From Geobacter argillaceus (lineage in GTDB: Bacteria > Desulfobacterota > Desulfuromonadia > Geobacterales > DSM-12255), in the NCBI RefSeq assembly GCF_007830735.1, contig NZ_VLLN01000007.1:62001-126000 (forward strand): 64,000 nt of DNA, given 5' to 3'. Both the position numbers and the translations under genes were made by a program. Of this stretch, positions 53,922 to 62,679 are shown piece by piece; positions within the stretch are counted from its first letter, which is position 1, and every line of letters starts with the position of its first letter. The notes beneath the pieces are model-generated. The model saw only the letters and a list, made by a program, of their open reading frames with translations, was not told where the DNA came from and did no database searches.

Positions 53922-54095
53922 ATGGCGACAAACCCACCATCCGGTGATGGCCACAGGAATGGAGCAGTACGAGACAGGTCCCAAGTTCAGAATCCGATCA
54001 ACAATAACTGGACAAAACGGGACACGAACACTGGTAGATTCATTGACCAGAAGGTTGACGGGACCCCTTTCAAAGGGGTGAGGAAAGAAAAGTAA
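53922..54095 (+). CDS. Short conserved-looking basic protein
   Basis: 57 aa from ATG 53922, after a near-perfect AAAGGAGGTGATACTT. Polar, no membrane helix: GDGHRNGAVRDRSQ, NNNWTKRDTNTGRFIDQK, PFKGVRKEK. I recall similar short proteins near defence loci and toxin genes, but no function is known to me. Its excellent ribosome binding site and the operator in front argue that it is real and coregulated with CBASS. Confidence 0.7.
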   Translation: MATNPPSGDGHRNGAVRDRSQVQNPINNNWTKRDTNTGRFIDQKVDGTPFKGVRKEK

Positions 54096-54370
54096 CAGTG
54101 AGAAGGTAGCAGTGTCATGCTGAATGGAGTATGACCATGGCTGATCCATACAGAATGCTGGGGGAACTAGGGAGTGTGACTCGATGCGGAAATTCCCCAC
54201 GCATTAAACCCCAAACATGGTGGCGCTGCTATCCCTCCTTTTCTAATCTTCCTCTTTTCAGCAGTCGATACCTGATGTTGTGGCGTGCAGCGTTTGTGAC
54301 GTATTTTGTCGCAGAATTAGTAAATAATAGCCAATATTTACATGTGCGGTGATGAGGATAGGGAGGATGT
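54096..54370. other. Gene-free gap before the CD-NTase
   Basis: 275 bp without a credible ORF. It may carry a second CBASS promoter; I see no strong -35/-10 pair. AT-rich towards the end, with GGATAGGGAGG ahead of ATG 54371. Confidence 0.35.
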
Positions 54371-55546
54371 ATGCAACCAGAGTTTGAGAAGAAAGTACAG
54401 GTGTCTGGGTTGTTGGAACGGGTTGCGACGCGGCTTGAGCTTTCGGATGCACAATACGATTTAGCAAAAAAACGATATGAGGAAGCCGGTAGCTGGCTTG
54501 CGGAATCCACAAACCCTCTTCTTAAATATCTCCAGATATACCCCCAGGGTTCAGCAAGCATTGGTACAACGGTTCGACCGCTCAAAAAGAATGAATTTGA
54601 TATTGATCTTGTGAGTCACGTTCCCGACTTTCCTTCAACTATGCCACCTCATGTACTTAAACGCAGCATTGGTGAACGTCTTAAATTAGAAGGAGGGCCG
54701 TACGCCAAAATCGTTGAAGAAAAGCCACGCTGCTGGCGACTGAATTATGCCAATGAGTTTCACCTTGATATCACCCCCTCGGTCCCAAATCCACAGTGCG
54801 GACGAAATGGTGAACTCGTTCCAGATAAAAAAGTTCAGGACTGGAAGGAGTCAAATCCAAAAGGATTCCGAGATTGGTTTTCTAGTGCTGCGGAAAAGCA
54901 ACCGCGGTTCCGTATTCTTGAAGCCGCTTTCGGGGAAAGAATGATCAAAGCAGCGAATATCGAAGCACTCCCAGAAAACGCGCCGTTGAAAGGCATTCTT
55001 AGGAGAACGATTCAGATATGTAAGCATCATCGGGACAAGTTTTTTTATGATAGGAATCCAGCTCATGCGCCTATATCTATAATCCTGACAACGTTAGGGA
55101 CTCAAAGCTACTTGAATTGCATCTCCCGTTTTGAATATGACACAGAAATTGATGCCCTCAGAGATACCATAAAATATATGCCCGATTTTATTGACGTCAG
55201 GACTACCCCCCATGGCGTGAGATATCATGTATGGAATCCTACGACGAATAATGAAAACTTTGCGGAACGCTGGAATTATGACGTTGAACTTCCAAGGGCA
55301 TTCTATGAGTGGCATACGAATGCCTTAGTAACCATAGATGGTTTCCTCGCTGCCGTGGGCGTTGATACTCTTCAGAAATCAATGAATGCTTGCTTTTCCG
55401 AACCCATCGTGGAATCAGCTTTTGCCGAAGTAATGGATTCTGTTGGCAGAGCTAGATTTACCGGTTCTCTGGGAATTGTCACTGGAGTGGGAGTTGGGAT
55501 TTCTGGAGGGGCAAAAATTCCATCGAATACCTTTTATGGTCGCTAA
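54371..55546 (+). CDS. CBASS CD-NTase (cyclic oligonucleotide synthase)
   Basis: 391 aa. The nucleotidyltransferase signature PQGSASIGT (58-66), FDIDLV (76-81) and the third Asp in HLDITPS (about 132) form the catalytic triad. The C-terminal helical part is also typical of CD-NTases. After phage infection such enzymes make a cyclic dinucleotide or trinucleotide that activates the effector. The neighbouring E2-like and patatin genes place it in a short type II CBASS. The C-terminal Gly/Arg end (NTFYGR) could be the site joined to a target by the E2 system. Confidence 0.9.
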   Translation: MQPEFEKKVQVSGLLERVATRLELSDAQYDLAKKRYEEAGSWLAESTNPLLKYLQIYPQGSASIGTTVRPLKKNEFDIDLVSHVPDFPSTMPPHVLKRSIGERLKLEGGPYAKIVEEKPRCWRLNYANEFHLDITPSVPNPQCGRNGELVPDKKVQDWKESNPKGFRDWFSSAAEKQPRFRILEAAFGERMIKAANIEALPENAPLKGILRRTIQICKHHRDKFFYDRNPAHAPISIILTTLGTQSYLNCISRFEYDTEIDALRDTIKYMPDFIDVRTTPHGVRYHVWNPTTNNENFAERWNYDVELPRAFYEWHTNALVTIDGFLAAVGVDTLQKSMNACFSEPIVESAFAEVMDSVGRARFTGSLGIVTGVGVGISGGAKIPSNTFYGR

Positions 55547-55548
55547 CA

Positions 55549-56013
55549 ATGGCTTTTAAATTCGCACCAAGACATCTACCCATTTCGATACAGTACGAGT
55601 TACTACGGGCAGCTAGGCTGGAGGGAGGCAAAGGCAAAATTGACCATGGCGGATTTATATGGGATTTTCTTGCGCAGCCATCACCAATCGGTAGGATGTA
55701 CAGAGTTAGAATCAAATATTCAAATAGAACTCAACCCAAAGTTTACGTTGTCTCACCAGACCTAAACGAGCTTGCTGAGGGGAGGAAGATACCTCATCTC
55801 TACTCGCAATACCCTCCTCACCTTTGTCTCTATCTTCCGAATTCAGGTGAATGGGACTCGAGTAAGGCCATCGCTGATTACATCGTTAGGTGGGCATATT
55901 TATGGCTGTATTACTTTGAGGATTGGTTGGCAACCGACGTATGGAAGGGAGGGGGGATTCATCCTGAAGATTTACCCACTTCGCGTTGGCGGCGTCGCAA
56001 TCTCAAACGTTGA
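55549..56013 (+). CDS. E2-like ubiquitin-conjugating-type CBASS protein
   Basis: 154 aa. The segment HLCLYLPNSGEWD (about 89-101) with candidate catalytic Cys 91 and WAYLWLYYFEDWLATDVWKG (about 115-134) fits bacterial E2-like proteins of short type II CBASS. No E1 or JAB domain is present. By family knowledge it may attach the CD-NTase C-terminus to a partner to raise its activity. It starts 2 nt after the CD-NTase stop. Confidence 0.82.
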   Translation: MAFKFAPRHLPISIQYELLRAARLEGGKGKIDHGGFIWDFLAQPSPIGRMYRVRIKYSNRTQPKVYVVSPDLNELAEGRKIPHLYSQYPPHLCLYLPNSGEWDSSKAIADYIVRWAYLWLYYFEDWLATDVWKGGGIHPEDLPTSRWRRRNLKR

Positions 56014-56031
56014 ATTTGATTTGGAGAACGT

Positions 56032-56961
56032 ATGTCATTTAAAATATTAAGCATCGACGGAGGAGGTTTTCGAGGACTTTATGCAGCACATATCCTTGAG
56101 AGAATGGAAGATGTATTCGGTGAATTATATCCGAAGTTCGACCTTATCGCTGGCACAAGTACGGGATCGATTATAGCTTCGTCGATATGCTGCAGAATTA
56201 GTGCAAAGGAAATCTCTCAGCTTTACATCCAACATGGGAAAAAGATCTTTTCTAGAAAACTTCACACATGGATTCCATTCACAGGTGGACTCTTCACCAG
56301 CCAATATCATAATCAGCATTTGTATTCCCTCTTGCTAGAAAGGTTTAGCGACGTAAGACTTGGTGAAATTGAAAAGCCATTAATTGTGCCTGCAACAGAT
56401 ATTGGCAATGGAACTGTGCATGTATTCAAATCTGGTTATGACAAGGGGTTTTACCGCGACACCAATGTTCTTGTAGCAGATGCAGTTTTAGCTTCATGCG
56501 CAGCTCCTATGTATTTCGATCCAGTGATGGTAAGTGGTAAGTATTGTTTGTCAGATGGTGGGCTTTGGGCAAACAGCCCCGCTCTAGTTGCAGTAATCGA
56601 TGCCCATAAGCGGCTGGGAATCGATTTCAAAGACATAAAAATATTAACAATTGGCTCCGGTACAGTAAATGAGATGTACTCTCAAAAGCCCAACGTGTTA
56701 AAACTTTTTGCTGGCTGGGGCTTCTTGACAAAATGGGGGAGGAAAAAATTTATTAATACCCTTCTTCATCTTCAAAGCACAACTGCTAACAATATGCTTG
56801 GTCTGATCCTCCAACGTGAGCAGATCATGAGAATCGACTTTCCAACTGACAAGGAAATGCCCCTTGATGATGTTTCATTGCGACAAGATCTTCTTTCTCG
56901 TGCAGACAAAGATTTTACTCATCTATCGGCACAGATACGTGGTTTTCTGGAAATACCGTAA
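56032..56961 (+). CDS. capV: CapV-like patatin phospholipase (CBASS effector)
   Basis: 309 aa. Patatin motifs: IDGGGFRG (8-15, oxyanion hole), GTSTG (about 41-45, nucleophile Ser) and DGG (about 174-176, catalytic Asp). All are intact. Activated by the CBASS nucleotide, CapV-type enzymes degrade membrane phospholipid and kill the infected cell. It ends the CBASS operon; a disrupted metal ATPase gene begins about 80 bp later. Confidence 0.9.
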   Translation: MSFKILSIDGGGFRGLYAAHILERMEDVFGELYPKFDLIAGTSTGSIIASSICCRISAKEISQLYIQHGKKIFSRKLHTWIPFTGGLFTSQYHNQHLYSLLLERFSDVRLGEIEKPLIVPATDIGNGTVHVFKSGYDKGFYRDTNVLVADAVLASCAAPMYFDPVMVSGKYCLSDGGLWANSPALVAVIDAHKRLGIDFKDIKILTIGSGTVNEMYSQKPNVLKLFAGWGFLTKWGRKKFINTLLHLQSTTANNMLGLILQREQIMRIDFPTDKEMPLDDVSLRQDLLSRADKDFTHLSAQIRGFLEIP

Positions 56962-57043
56962 CCAACAACTGTTTGGTAACAAGCTTGGGTGCAAGGTAAT
57001 CTAGTGGGACGGTGCACTATTTACTGACTTGCCCATCAAAGAT

Positions 57044-58170
57044 GTCTACCAACCTGTAAATCCTCGAGGGTAACCGGAGACGTTAGTCGTGCCATAGCAG
57101 TATTGATAGTCGGATGCCCATGCGCCCTGATTCTGGCTGCTCCGACGGCGATAGTCGCCACTATCGGCCGGGCGGCACGGGCAGGAATTCTTGTCAAGGG
57201 GGGAGGATTTCTTGAGGAGATCAGCCGGGCCAACGTGGTTTTGTTCGATAAAACTGGCACGTTGACCGAAGGCAAACCACGGATCGATGCCATTGTCACG
57301 GTCGATGGCGTTACCAGAGATGACATTCTGGCAAAGGCGGCAAGTGTCGAGCAGCACAGTACTCACCCCCTTGCCCGCGCCGTGCTGAAAGCTGCCCACT
57401 ATGCGCGCGTTACAATCCAGCATGCAGAAGAGGTGTTCACCGAGATTGGCCTTGGTGTCCGTGCTCAGGTTGGCGGACGGCTCGTTGAGGTAGGGAGCGC
57501 ATATCTGGGAGGGGGCAGTATGCAGGTGCCTATAACCTTGAGGAGTCATTTCGAGGCATTCAAGGATACCGGCGCAACACCACTGGTAATTTACGAAGAA
57601 CGCAAGCCGCTTGCCGTGATGAGCGTAGCCGATCACGTACGGGAGATGGCATTGCTTACGGTTTCGAATCTTAAGTCCTTGGGAATTGAGCGTATAGGCA
57701 TACTTTCCGGCGATCATGAGAAGTCAGTCAAGAGGGTGGCCGATACGGTAGGTATTAAAGATACGTGGTCGTGTTTGAAGCCGCAGGACAAGCTTAATGT
57801 GATTACGGACCTACAGGATAAAGATCATACCGTTATCTTTGTCGGAGACGGCATTAATGACGCTCCTGCACTGACAGTAGCCAACGTAGGCATTGCCATG
57901 GGAGCTGCAGGAACCCATGTGGCTTTAGAAACGGCCGACATTGCATTAATGAAAGACGATATTTCCAAGATTCCGTTTTTGATTAGTTTGAGCCGCAGAA
58001 TGGTGAAAACCATCAAATGGAACATTGCTTTCGGAATGACCTTCAACGTCATTGCGGTCGTGGCAAGCGCTGCCGGTATGCTGACTCCCATCATGGGGGC
58101 GGTGGTACATAATGTTGGCTCAGTGCTGGTTGTGCTCTCCTCTGCCAGCTTGGCGTTCACCTCGGAATGA
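57044..58170 (+). pseudogene. Heavy-metal P1B-type ATPase, 5'-truncated
   Basis: The remaining frame starts within the sequence corresponding to the CPC transmembrane helix (GDVSRAIAVLIVGCPCAL) and continues through DKTGTLT, the STHPLA element of the N domain, GDGINDAP and the last two helices. The N-terminal metal-binding, first helices and actuator (TGE) domains are missing. The frame is open back to about 57023, but the first recognisable family residues are near 57065. A TTG at 57103 is the only start in reach. Without the actuator domain it cannot pump. The boundary lies 80-100 bp after the CBASS operon, so cargo insertion may have cut it. Confidence 0.85.
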
Positions 58171-58212
58171 CAGATGTAGGCTTTCTCATGGCAAAAACAG
58201 GAGGATCGTAAA

Positions 58213-59271
58213 CTGCTTGAGCTATCCGGACAATTTCTGGCCATCCTTTCCGCAGCACTGTTCGGCGTTTCACCGGTTTTCTGCAAACTGATGATCGGCG
58301 AAATGTCCCCGGCGCTCCTGGCAGGACTCCTTTACCTCGGTTCAGGAATCGGCCTGCAGCTTCTGCTTCTTTTCCAACGCAAGAATCCTCTGCAGGAGTT
58401 AAGGCAGCTTTCCCCGCAGCATCGCATCAAGCTGCTGGGCGCGATTCTGTCCGGCGGTGTCATTGCCCCGGTATGCCTTACCTATGGCATCAAGTATGGC
58501 ACTGCATCTGAGGTAACTCTGTTGCTCAACCTGGAGACAGTTGCGACAACGGTGATTGCCTGGCTGATCTTCAAAGAACACATCGGGCCGCGAGTCTGGA
58601 TGGGCAAGATCCTTATCCTGATGGCAGCGTGTGTTGTAGTTCTGAAGACAGAGGGAGGATTGGCATTTTCGCTCTCCGGTCTGCTGGTCGTTCTTGCCTG
58701 TATTTTCTGGGGAATTGACAACAACCTGACCCGTGACGTGGAGGATTTGTCTTCAACGGTCCTTGCCTGCATCAAGGGTTTTAGCGCTGGTATTTTCACT
58801 ATTGTGCTGACGTTTCTGTTTTCTTCCGGTTCCGCGGCCGGCTATCAAATCGGTGGCGCTTTGGCAATAGGTGCGCTGAGTTACGGCCTGAGTCTTGTCC
58901 TGTTTGTTGAGGCGCTGCGCAAAATCGGTTCAGCCAGGACCACGACTTTTTTTGCTGTCGGGCCGTTTATCGGCACACTGCTCTCAGTGGCCATACTTGG
59001 CGAACGTCCGCCCGTGTCTTACTGGTTTGCCGTATCGTTGATGCTTGCCGGCATCTTCTTGCTGTACAGGGAAATTCACAGGCATCTGCACACCCATGAA
59101 GTCATTGTCCACCGCCACATGCATATTCATGACGAACATCACCGCCATGACCATGTTGAGACCGAAACTGCCGAACCGCATGAACATATCCACGTCCATG
59201 AACTGATCACTCATTCTCATGTTCACTGGCCCGACATTCATCACCGTCATGAACATCGAACAAGGGAATAA
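58213..59271 (+). CDS. EamA/DMT-family transporter with His-rich C-terminus, probable CTG start
   Basis: 352 aa if it starts at CTG 58213, with AGGAGG at 58199-58204 and 8-nt spacing. The first ATG (58291) would drop the first helix (LELSGQFLAILSAALFGVSP). Ten hydrophobic helices make up the two EamA halves. The last about 65 residues hold over 20 His (HLHTHEVIVHRHMHIHDEHH, HEHIHVHELITHSHVHW), a likely metal-binding tail. It follows a metal ATPase remnant, so metal export is plausible, though the family transports many things. Confidence 0.82.
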   Translation: MLELSGQFLAILSAALFGVSPVFCKLMIGEMSPALLAGLLYLGSGIGLQLLLLFQRKNPLQELRQLSPQHRIKLLGAILSGGVIAPVCLTYGIKYGTASEVTLLLNLETVATTVIAWLIFKEHIGPRVWMGKILILMAACVVVLKTEGGLAFSLSGLLVVLACIFWGIDNNLTRDVEDLSSTVLACIKGFSAGIFTIVLTFLFSSGSAAGYQIGGALAIGALSYGLSLVLFVEALRKIGSARTTTFFAVGPFIGTLLSVAILGERPPVSYWFAVSLMLAGIFLLYREIHRHLHTHEVIVHRHMHIHDEHHRHDHVETETAEPHEHIHVHELITHSHVHWPDIHHRHEHRTRE

Positions 59272-59299
59272 GAATATGCCGGTGCACTGGCTTCCCTAG

Positions 59300-59338
59300 A
59301 ACTGAAAAGGGACCTCAAAATCTGGTCCCTTTCAGTTT
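59300..59338. terminator. Bidirectional intrinsic terminator
   Basis: A 15-bp perfect stem (arms 59300-59314 and 59324-59338, starting AACTGAAAAGGGACC) with a 9-nt loop. It separates the plus-strand EamA gene from the convergent minus-strand transfer operon. T-runs are short on both sides. Confidence 0.85.
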
Positions 59339-59387
59339 GCGCGATGATGCCTGGTGTTACGGCTGACTATGGTAAAGGATTCAATTT

Positions 59388-59834
59388 TTACGCTGTTGAG
59401 ACGGCAGACTCCGTCATCTTGTCCGCTGCAGAAGCCTTGGTTGAGCCTCCCTTTTTCGCTTTTTCCTTTTCATCCATCGTAACGAGCGGATTAGTGAACC
59501 CTTTAGGCGGCTTGTACGTGTACCCCATTAATCCGCACATCTCCGCGTTCAGGAGGTTGATATCCTCCTTGATCCTCTGGCTGCGCTCGATAAATTCCTG
59601 AGCCTTGTCAAACGTGATCACCTTGATCCGCCCCATGTTCATCCGGAGTTGGTAGAGATAATAATCGAGCGAGTTGAGGATGTTGATGAAATCGCCCTGA
59701 TCCAAGGTGCGCTTGGAGATGACATCGATGTCGTCCCGTTTTGCCTTCTCCAGCTTTCTTTCCTGCCAGGCATCGTGTTTCGAAATGCGGTCGTTGCCCT
59801 GGCTCCCCTTGCCATTGTTCTTTTCGTCTGCCAT
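59388..59834 (-). CDS. Hypothetical protein behind traH
   Basis: 148 aa from ATG 59834 (AAAAGGAGTGAAC ahead). Highly charged, with helical stretches (DDIDVISKRTLDQGDFINIL, QEFIERSQRIKEDINLLNAE) suggesting a soluble coiled-coil protein. No signal peptide. It is the last gene of the minus-strand transfer operon, 17 nt after traH, and may be a regulator or chaperone. No family is recognised. Confidence 0.6.
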   Translation of the reverse strand: MADEKNNGKGSQGNDRISKHDAWQERKLEKAKRDDIDVISKRTLDQGDFINILNSLDYYLYQLRMNMGRIKVITFDKAQEFIERSQRIKEDINLLNAEMCGLMGYTYKPPKGFTNPLVTMDEKEKAKKGGSTKASAADKMTESAVSTA

Positions 59835-59851
59835 GTTCACTCCTTTTCTGG

Positions 59852-61339
59852 TTAACTTCTTCCGGTAGCCCTGCGGGCCACCCCTGTTCCAAAACGGCCT
59901 GCCAGTTCCGAGAAGACAGTGTCATCGAATCTCTTCATCGTAAGGACCAGCATCTCGATTGCGTTCATTTCGTTAACGACGTTGGCGTATCCCTGTTGCG
60001 CCGTGGTCAGAAGGACCCTTGTCCTGTTGGTCAACTGATCGACGTTTTTCATTCCGTCGAATAGCAATGCGAGCTGGCAGCTGCTGGGGCTGGCTCCCGC
60101 TTTGTTGTCCTTGTTCTGGGATTGGATCTGGGCGGAGAGGTTCTGTAGTTGGGTCGCCTCCTGCAGGAGGTCCAGCAGCATGTAGTAGGCGAATGCCCTG
60201 GCTGTTACTGCGGAAAGCTTGCCGATTACCTCTCCCTCGGTATTGGTGGCGATGGCGGTTTTCAGCACAAGGCTGATGGAGAGGGGAGTTGCGTTGAGAA
60301 ACGGCACGTCGTTGGCCGCGTCGAGGGTCTGTTTTGCTTTCATCTTCGTCGATATCGTCTGCATCCTGGTTGAGACGTATTGCATGAGATTCGCGTTGGC
60401 GTCCGTTATGGTGCTGCATACTCCGGCTGAATCCTTCCCCTGGGCCGAGCCGTCGATGAAGGTATCGAAATCGGTATTCTTGTCGCAGGGGGGGATGTAG
60501 CTGGCGACATAGGTGCTGTTCGTCGTGGTGGGAGACTGAACTACCACGTCGCCGATGAACCCCCGGATGAGCTTCACGTAGTTGGCGTTCATCCCTTTCT
60601 TTGTGGCCAGGTTGTCGAGCACCGAGCCACCCCCGAAGATATCGGTGATGTCGCTGGGACAACCTGCCGTACCTCCCTGGGATGCCTGGGCAACGACGTT
60701 GCCGACCGGTGGCGCGTTCCCCATGGCGGAATTCATCACCGCCGTAAGGTTTGTTTTCGAGGTCTGATAGAGATCATTGACGCCGCTCGATACCATGAAG
60801 TCGTTCATGGAATTGCTCATCTCGTTTTTCACGCTTTGGCTCATGATCGGCGAGAAGGGTTCGGATGCGACGGCGACGAGGGCTTTTGCCGCCTTGCAGT
60901 CGTTCAACTGGATATTGTTCAGGCGGTCCGCGATCGCCTCCAGGGACTTGATGGTGTCCGATACCTGTGGCGCCAGGGTCTTCATGGCAATGTCGAAGGC
61001 TGCTGCCGGCGCTGCCGACAGAATCCGCTGCAACTTCTGGACGAGGTAATCGACATTCATGAAGCTGAAGCCCCCCAGAAAGGCGTCGATTCCGCCGCAG
61101 CCGCTCTTGATCGAGGGCATGGTGACGGTGACCGGGTAGTCAGTGCCATTGGGCCAGCGGGCGGAAAAGCTTCCGCCGGTATAGTAGCCGCGCTTTGCCC
61201 CCTCGTAGTAGCTGGGGGAGGTCGAGGTTTTCTGGGTCATCCAGTCATCGACCCAGCCGCTCCATGACAGTGCGGGCATTGTGGCTATCGAAAGGGCGAG
61301 AGTTGCTGCAATAGTTTTCTTTGCTGTTTGTTGTTTCAC
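59852..61339 (-). CDS. traH: F-type pilus assembly protein TraH
   Basis: 495 aa from GTG 61339, behind AAAGGAGGTGA; the longer frame to 61456 has no signal peptide. Signal peptide ends near ALSWS. TraH features: YYEGAKRGYYTGGSFSARWP, CGGIDAFLGGFSFMNVDYLV and CPSDITDIFGGGSVLDN. The C-terminal part has helical coiled-coil. It works in the periplasm with TraW, TraU and TrbI in pilus assembly. Confidence 0.92.
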   Translation of the reverse strand: MKQQTAKKTIAATLALSIATMPALSWSGWVDDWMTQKTSTSPSYYEGAKRGYYTGGSFSARWPNGTDYPVTVTMPSIKSGCGGIDAFLGGFSFMNVDYLVQKLQRILSAAPAAAFDIAMKTLAPQVSDTIKSLEAIADRLNNIQLNDCKAAKALVAVASEPFSPIMSQSVKNEMSNSMNDFMVSSGVNDLYQTSKTNLTAVMNSAMGNAPPVGNVVAQASQGGTAGCPSDITDIFGGGSVLDNLATKKGMNANYVKLIRGFIGDVVVQSPTTTNSTYVASYIPPCDKNTDFDTFIDGSAQGKDSAGVCSTITDANANLMQYVSTRMQTISTKMKAKQTLDAANDVPFLNATPLSISLVLKTAIATNTEGEVIGKLSAVTARAFAYYMLLDLLQEATQLQNLSAQIQSQNKDNKAGASPSSCQLALLFDGMKNVDQLTNRTRVLLTTAQQGYANVVNEMNAIEMLVLTMKRFDDTVFSELAGRFGTGVARRATGRS

Positions 61340-61391
61340 TGTTGAATCACCTCCTTTCAACGGTTGCTTGAAGTCTCTTGTTCCAGATCCA

Positions 61392-61733
61392 TCACGGTCT
61401 GTCGAGGTTCGACGGCCTCTTCCTGACATCGAAGCCACCTCCTTTCTGGAAGTCATACAGGCTGAACTCCTCTGGAGTAATCTCGTCTTTCAGCAGGCGC
61501 ACCGCCCGATAGGTCTTGTCCTCGATCTCCTCGGCAGTTATCAGTCCGCTTGATACCGGGAAGGAATTCCGGTTGCCTTTCTGGATCAGGATCATCGTTG
61601 GAGTTATCTCGACGCCGAACCTTCCGGCCAAGCCAGGGCTTTCCTCGATGTTGATCTTTTTTACCTGCCAGCCGGTGGAGTTGGTGAACCAGTCGATGAT
61701 CGGTTGTTGCTGCTGGCAGTACTGTAGCGACAT
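61392..61733 (-). CDS. TraF-like thioredoxin-fold protein, N-terminally short
   Basis: 113 aa. The fold shows YCQQQQPIIDWFTNSTGWQV and FGVEITPTMILI with the cis-Pro loop, like the C-terminal domain of F-type TraF. One Cys of a redox pair is present in the active-site region; the second is missing. TraF of F is about 247 aa with a signal peptide and a separate N-terminal domain, neither of which is here. It overlaps the upstream S1-like gene by 73 nt, so it may be a fragment or a reduced form. Confidence 0.6.
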   Translation of the reverse strand: MSLQYCQQQQPIIDWFTNSTGWQVKKINIEESPGLAGRFGVEITPTMILIQKGNRNSFPVSSGLITAEEIEDKTYRAVRLLKDEITPEEFSLYDFQKGGGFDVRKRPSNLDRP

Positions 61734-62158
61734 CTTTCATGGAGAGGCTGGTAGCGCACCGGACATTCGCCGGCCAGGATCAGGTGACTGAAAACGTCTG
61801 AGATCTCCAGGGCGACGTACAGCGTGCCGTCTTCGGCGATCCGGGAAATTTCTCCTGCGACGTTTTTCCCACGCAGTTCCTTCAACTCCTCAGCTTCACG
61901 CATGACTTGCCGCTTTTGCAGTTCCAGTTCGACATGGTGGATGATGAAACGACGCACCTTGCTTTTGATAACCGCCGGGGAGAGATCAATCGGTTCCCCC
62001 TGATCCGGGAAAACGGTTATCTCCATCCTGTCTTCGATCCTGACAGCGAGGCTTTTTCGCAGGGCAACGGTCAATGCTCGAGTAATTGCGAACTTGATGA
62101 CCTCCATCGCTTCGGCTTCCTGAAGTCCGTATTTTGTCAGGAGGTCAGCGGGGAGCAT
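61661..62158 (-). CDS. NusA/S1-like RNA-binding-domain protein
   Basis: 165 aa from ATG 62158. The N-terminal half (EVIKFAITRALTVALRKSLA, VRIEDRMEITVF) recalls the NusA N-terminal domain. The segment ELKELRGKNVAGEISRIAED, then GTLYVALEISDVFSHLILAG looks like the start of an S1 domain. It overlaps the lytic transglycosylase by 14 nt and the TraF-like gene by 73 nt. The last 30 residues are Ser-rich and read through the TraF-like start in another frame. Function unknown; antitermination is a guess. Confidence 0.55.
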   Translation of the reverse strand: MLPADLLTKYGLQEAEAMEVIKFAITRALTVALRKSLAVRIEDRMEITVFPDQGEPIDLSPAVIKSKVRRFIIHHVELELQKRQVMREAEELKELRGKNVAGEISRIAEDGTLYVALEISDVFSHLILAGECPVRYQPLHERCRYSTASSNNRSSTGSPTPPAGR

Positions 62159-62669
62159 GGCCAAAAACCGCTTCCCAGGGCGAGTCTTCCAGAGAACCGG
62201 CGGCAATTGCCACCTGCCTTTGTTCCTGCCGGGGACGCTGGAACGCTACCGGCTCTCGGCTCATCAGCCTGGCGATCCTGGACGCGTACCTGTTCCGTTT
62301 CGACGGGGTGCGCGAGTTGTAGCAACCGACCGCGGCCCACGTGTAGCCATAGTCCTGAACGCACTGGGCGAGCACCCAGGCCCCGACCTTGACGTTGGTA
62401 CAGGGATCGGCGAGCATTTCCCAGGGGATGCCCATCTTCCGCAGAGTAGGCGCCCATGAGGAGTTGATCTGCATGAGACCGAAGTCGTAGCTCCCGTTGG
62501 TGTTGTAGTTAACGGCAGCAGGGTTGAAGTTACTTTCCCCCTTGGAGATGGTCCAGAGGAGGCTGGGGGCGATGCCGTACATGGCTCCTGCCTCCTCATA
62601 GCAGAAGGCGTTTGCCGAACCGCTGAAACCAATGGCTCCCAAGAGTATTGCCAGGATGAATCCACGCAT
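62145..62669 (-). CDS. Conjugal transfer lytic transglycosylase
   Basis: 174 aa. Signal peptide (about 1-21). SLT domain with catalytic Glu in ISKGESNFNPAAVN (Glu near 47), GLMQINS (about 64-70) and the C-terminal CYNSRTPSKRNRYAS. It cuts peptidoglycan to let the transfer apparatus through, like F orf169 or VirB1-type proteins. It opens the minus-strand transfer operon, with the shared element motif only 11 nt upstream of its ATG. Confidence 0.9.
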   Translation of the reverse strand: MRGFILAILLGAIGFSGSANAFCYEEAGAMYGIAPSLLWTISKGESNFNPAAVNYNTNGSYDFGLMQINSSWAPTLRKMGIPWEMLADPCTNVKVGAWVLAQCVQDYGYTWAAVGCYNSRTPSKRNRYASRIARLMSREPVAFQRPRQEQRQVAIAAGSLEDSPWEAVFGHAPR

Positions 62670-62679
62670 AATCCCCCCA

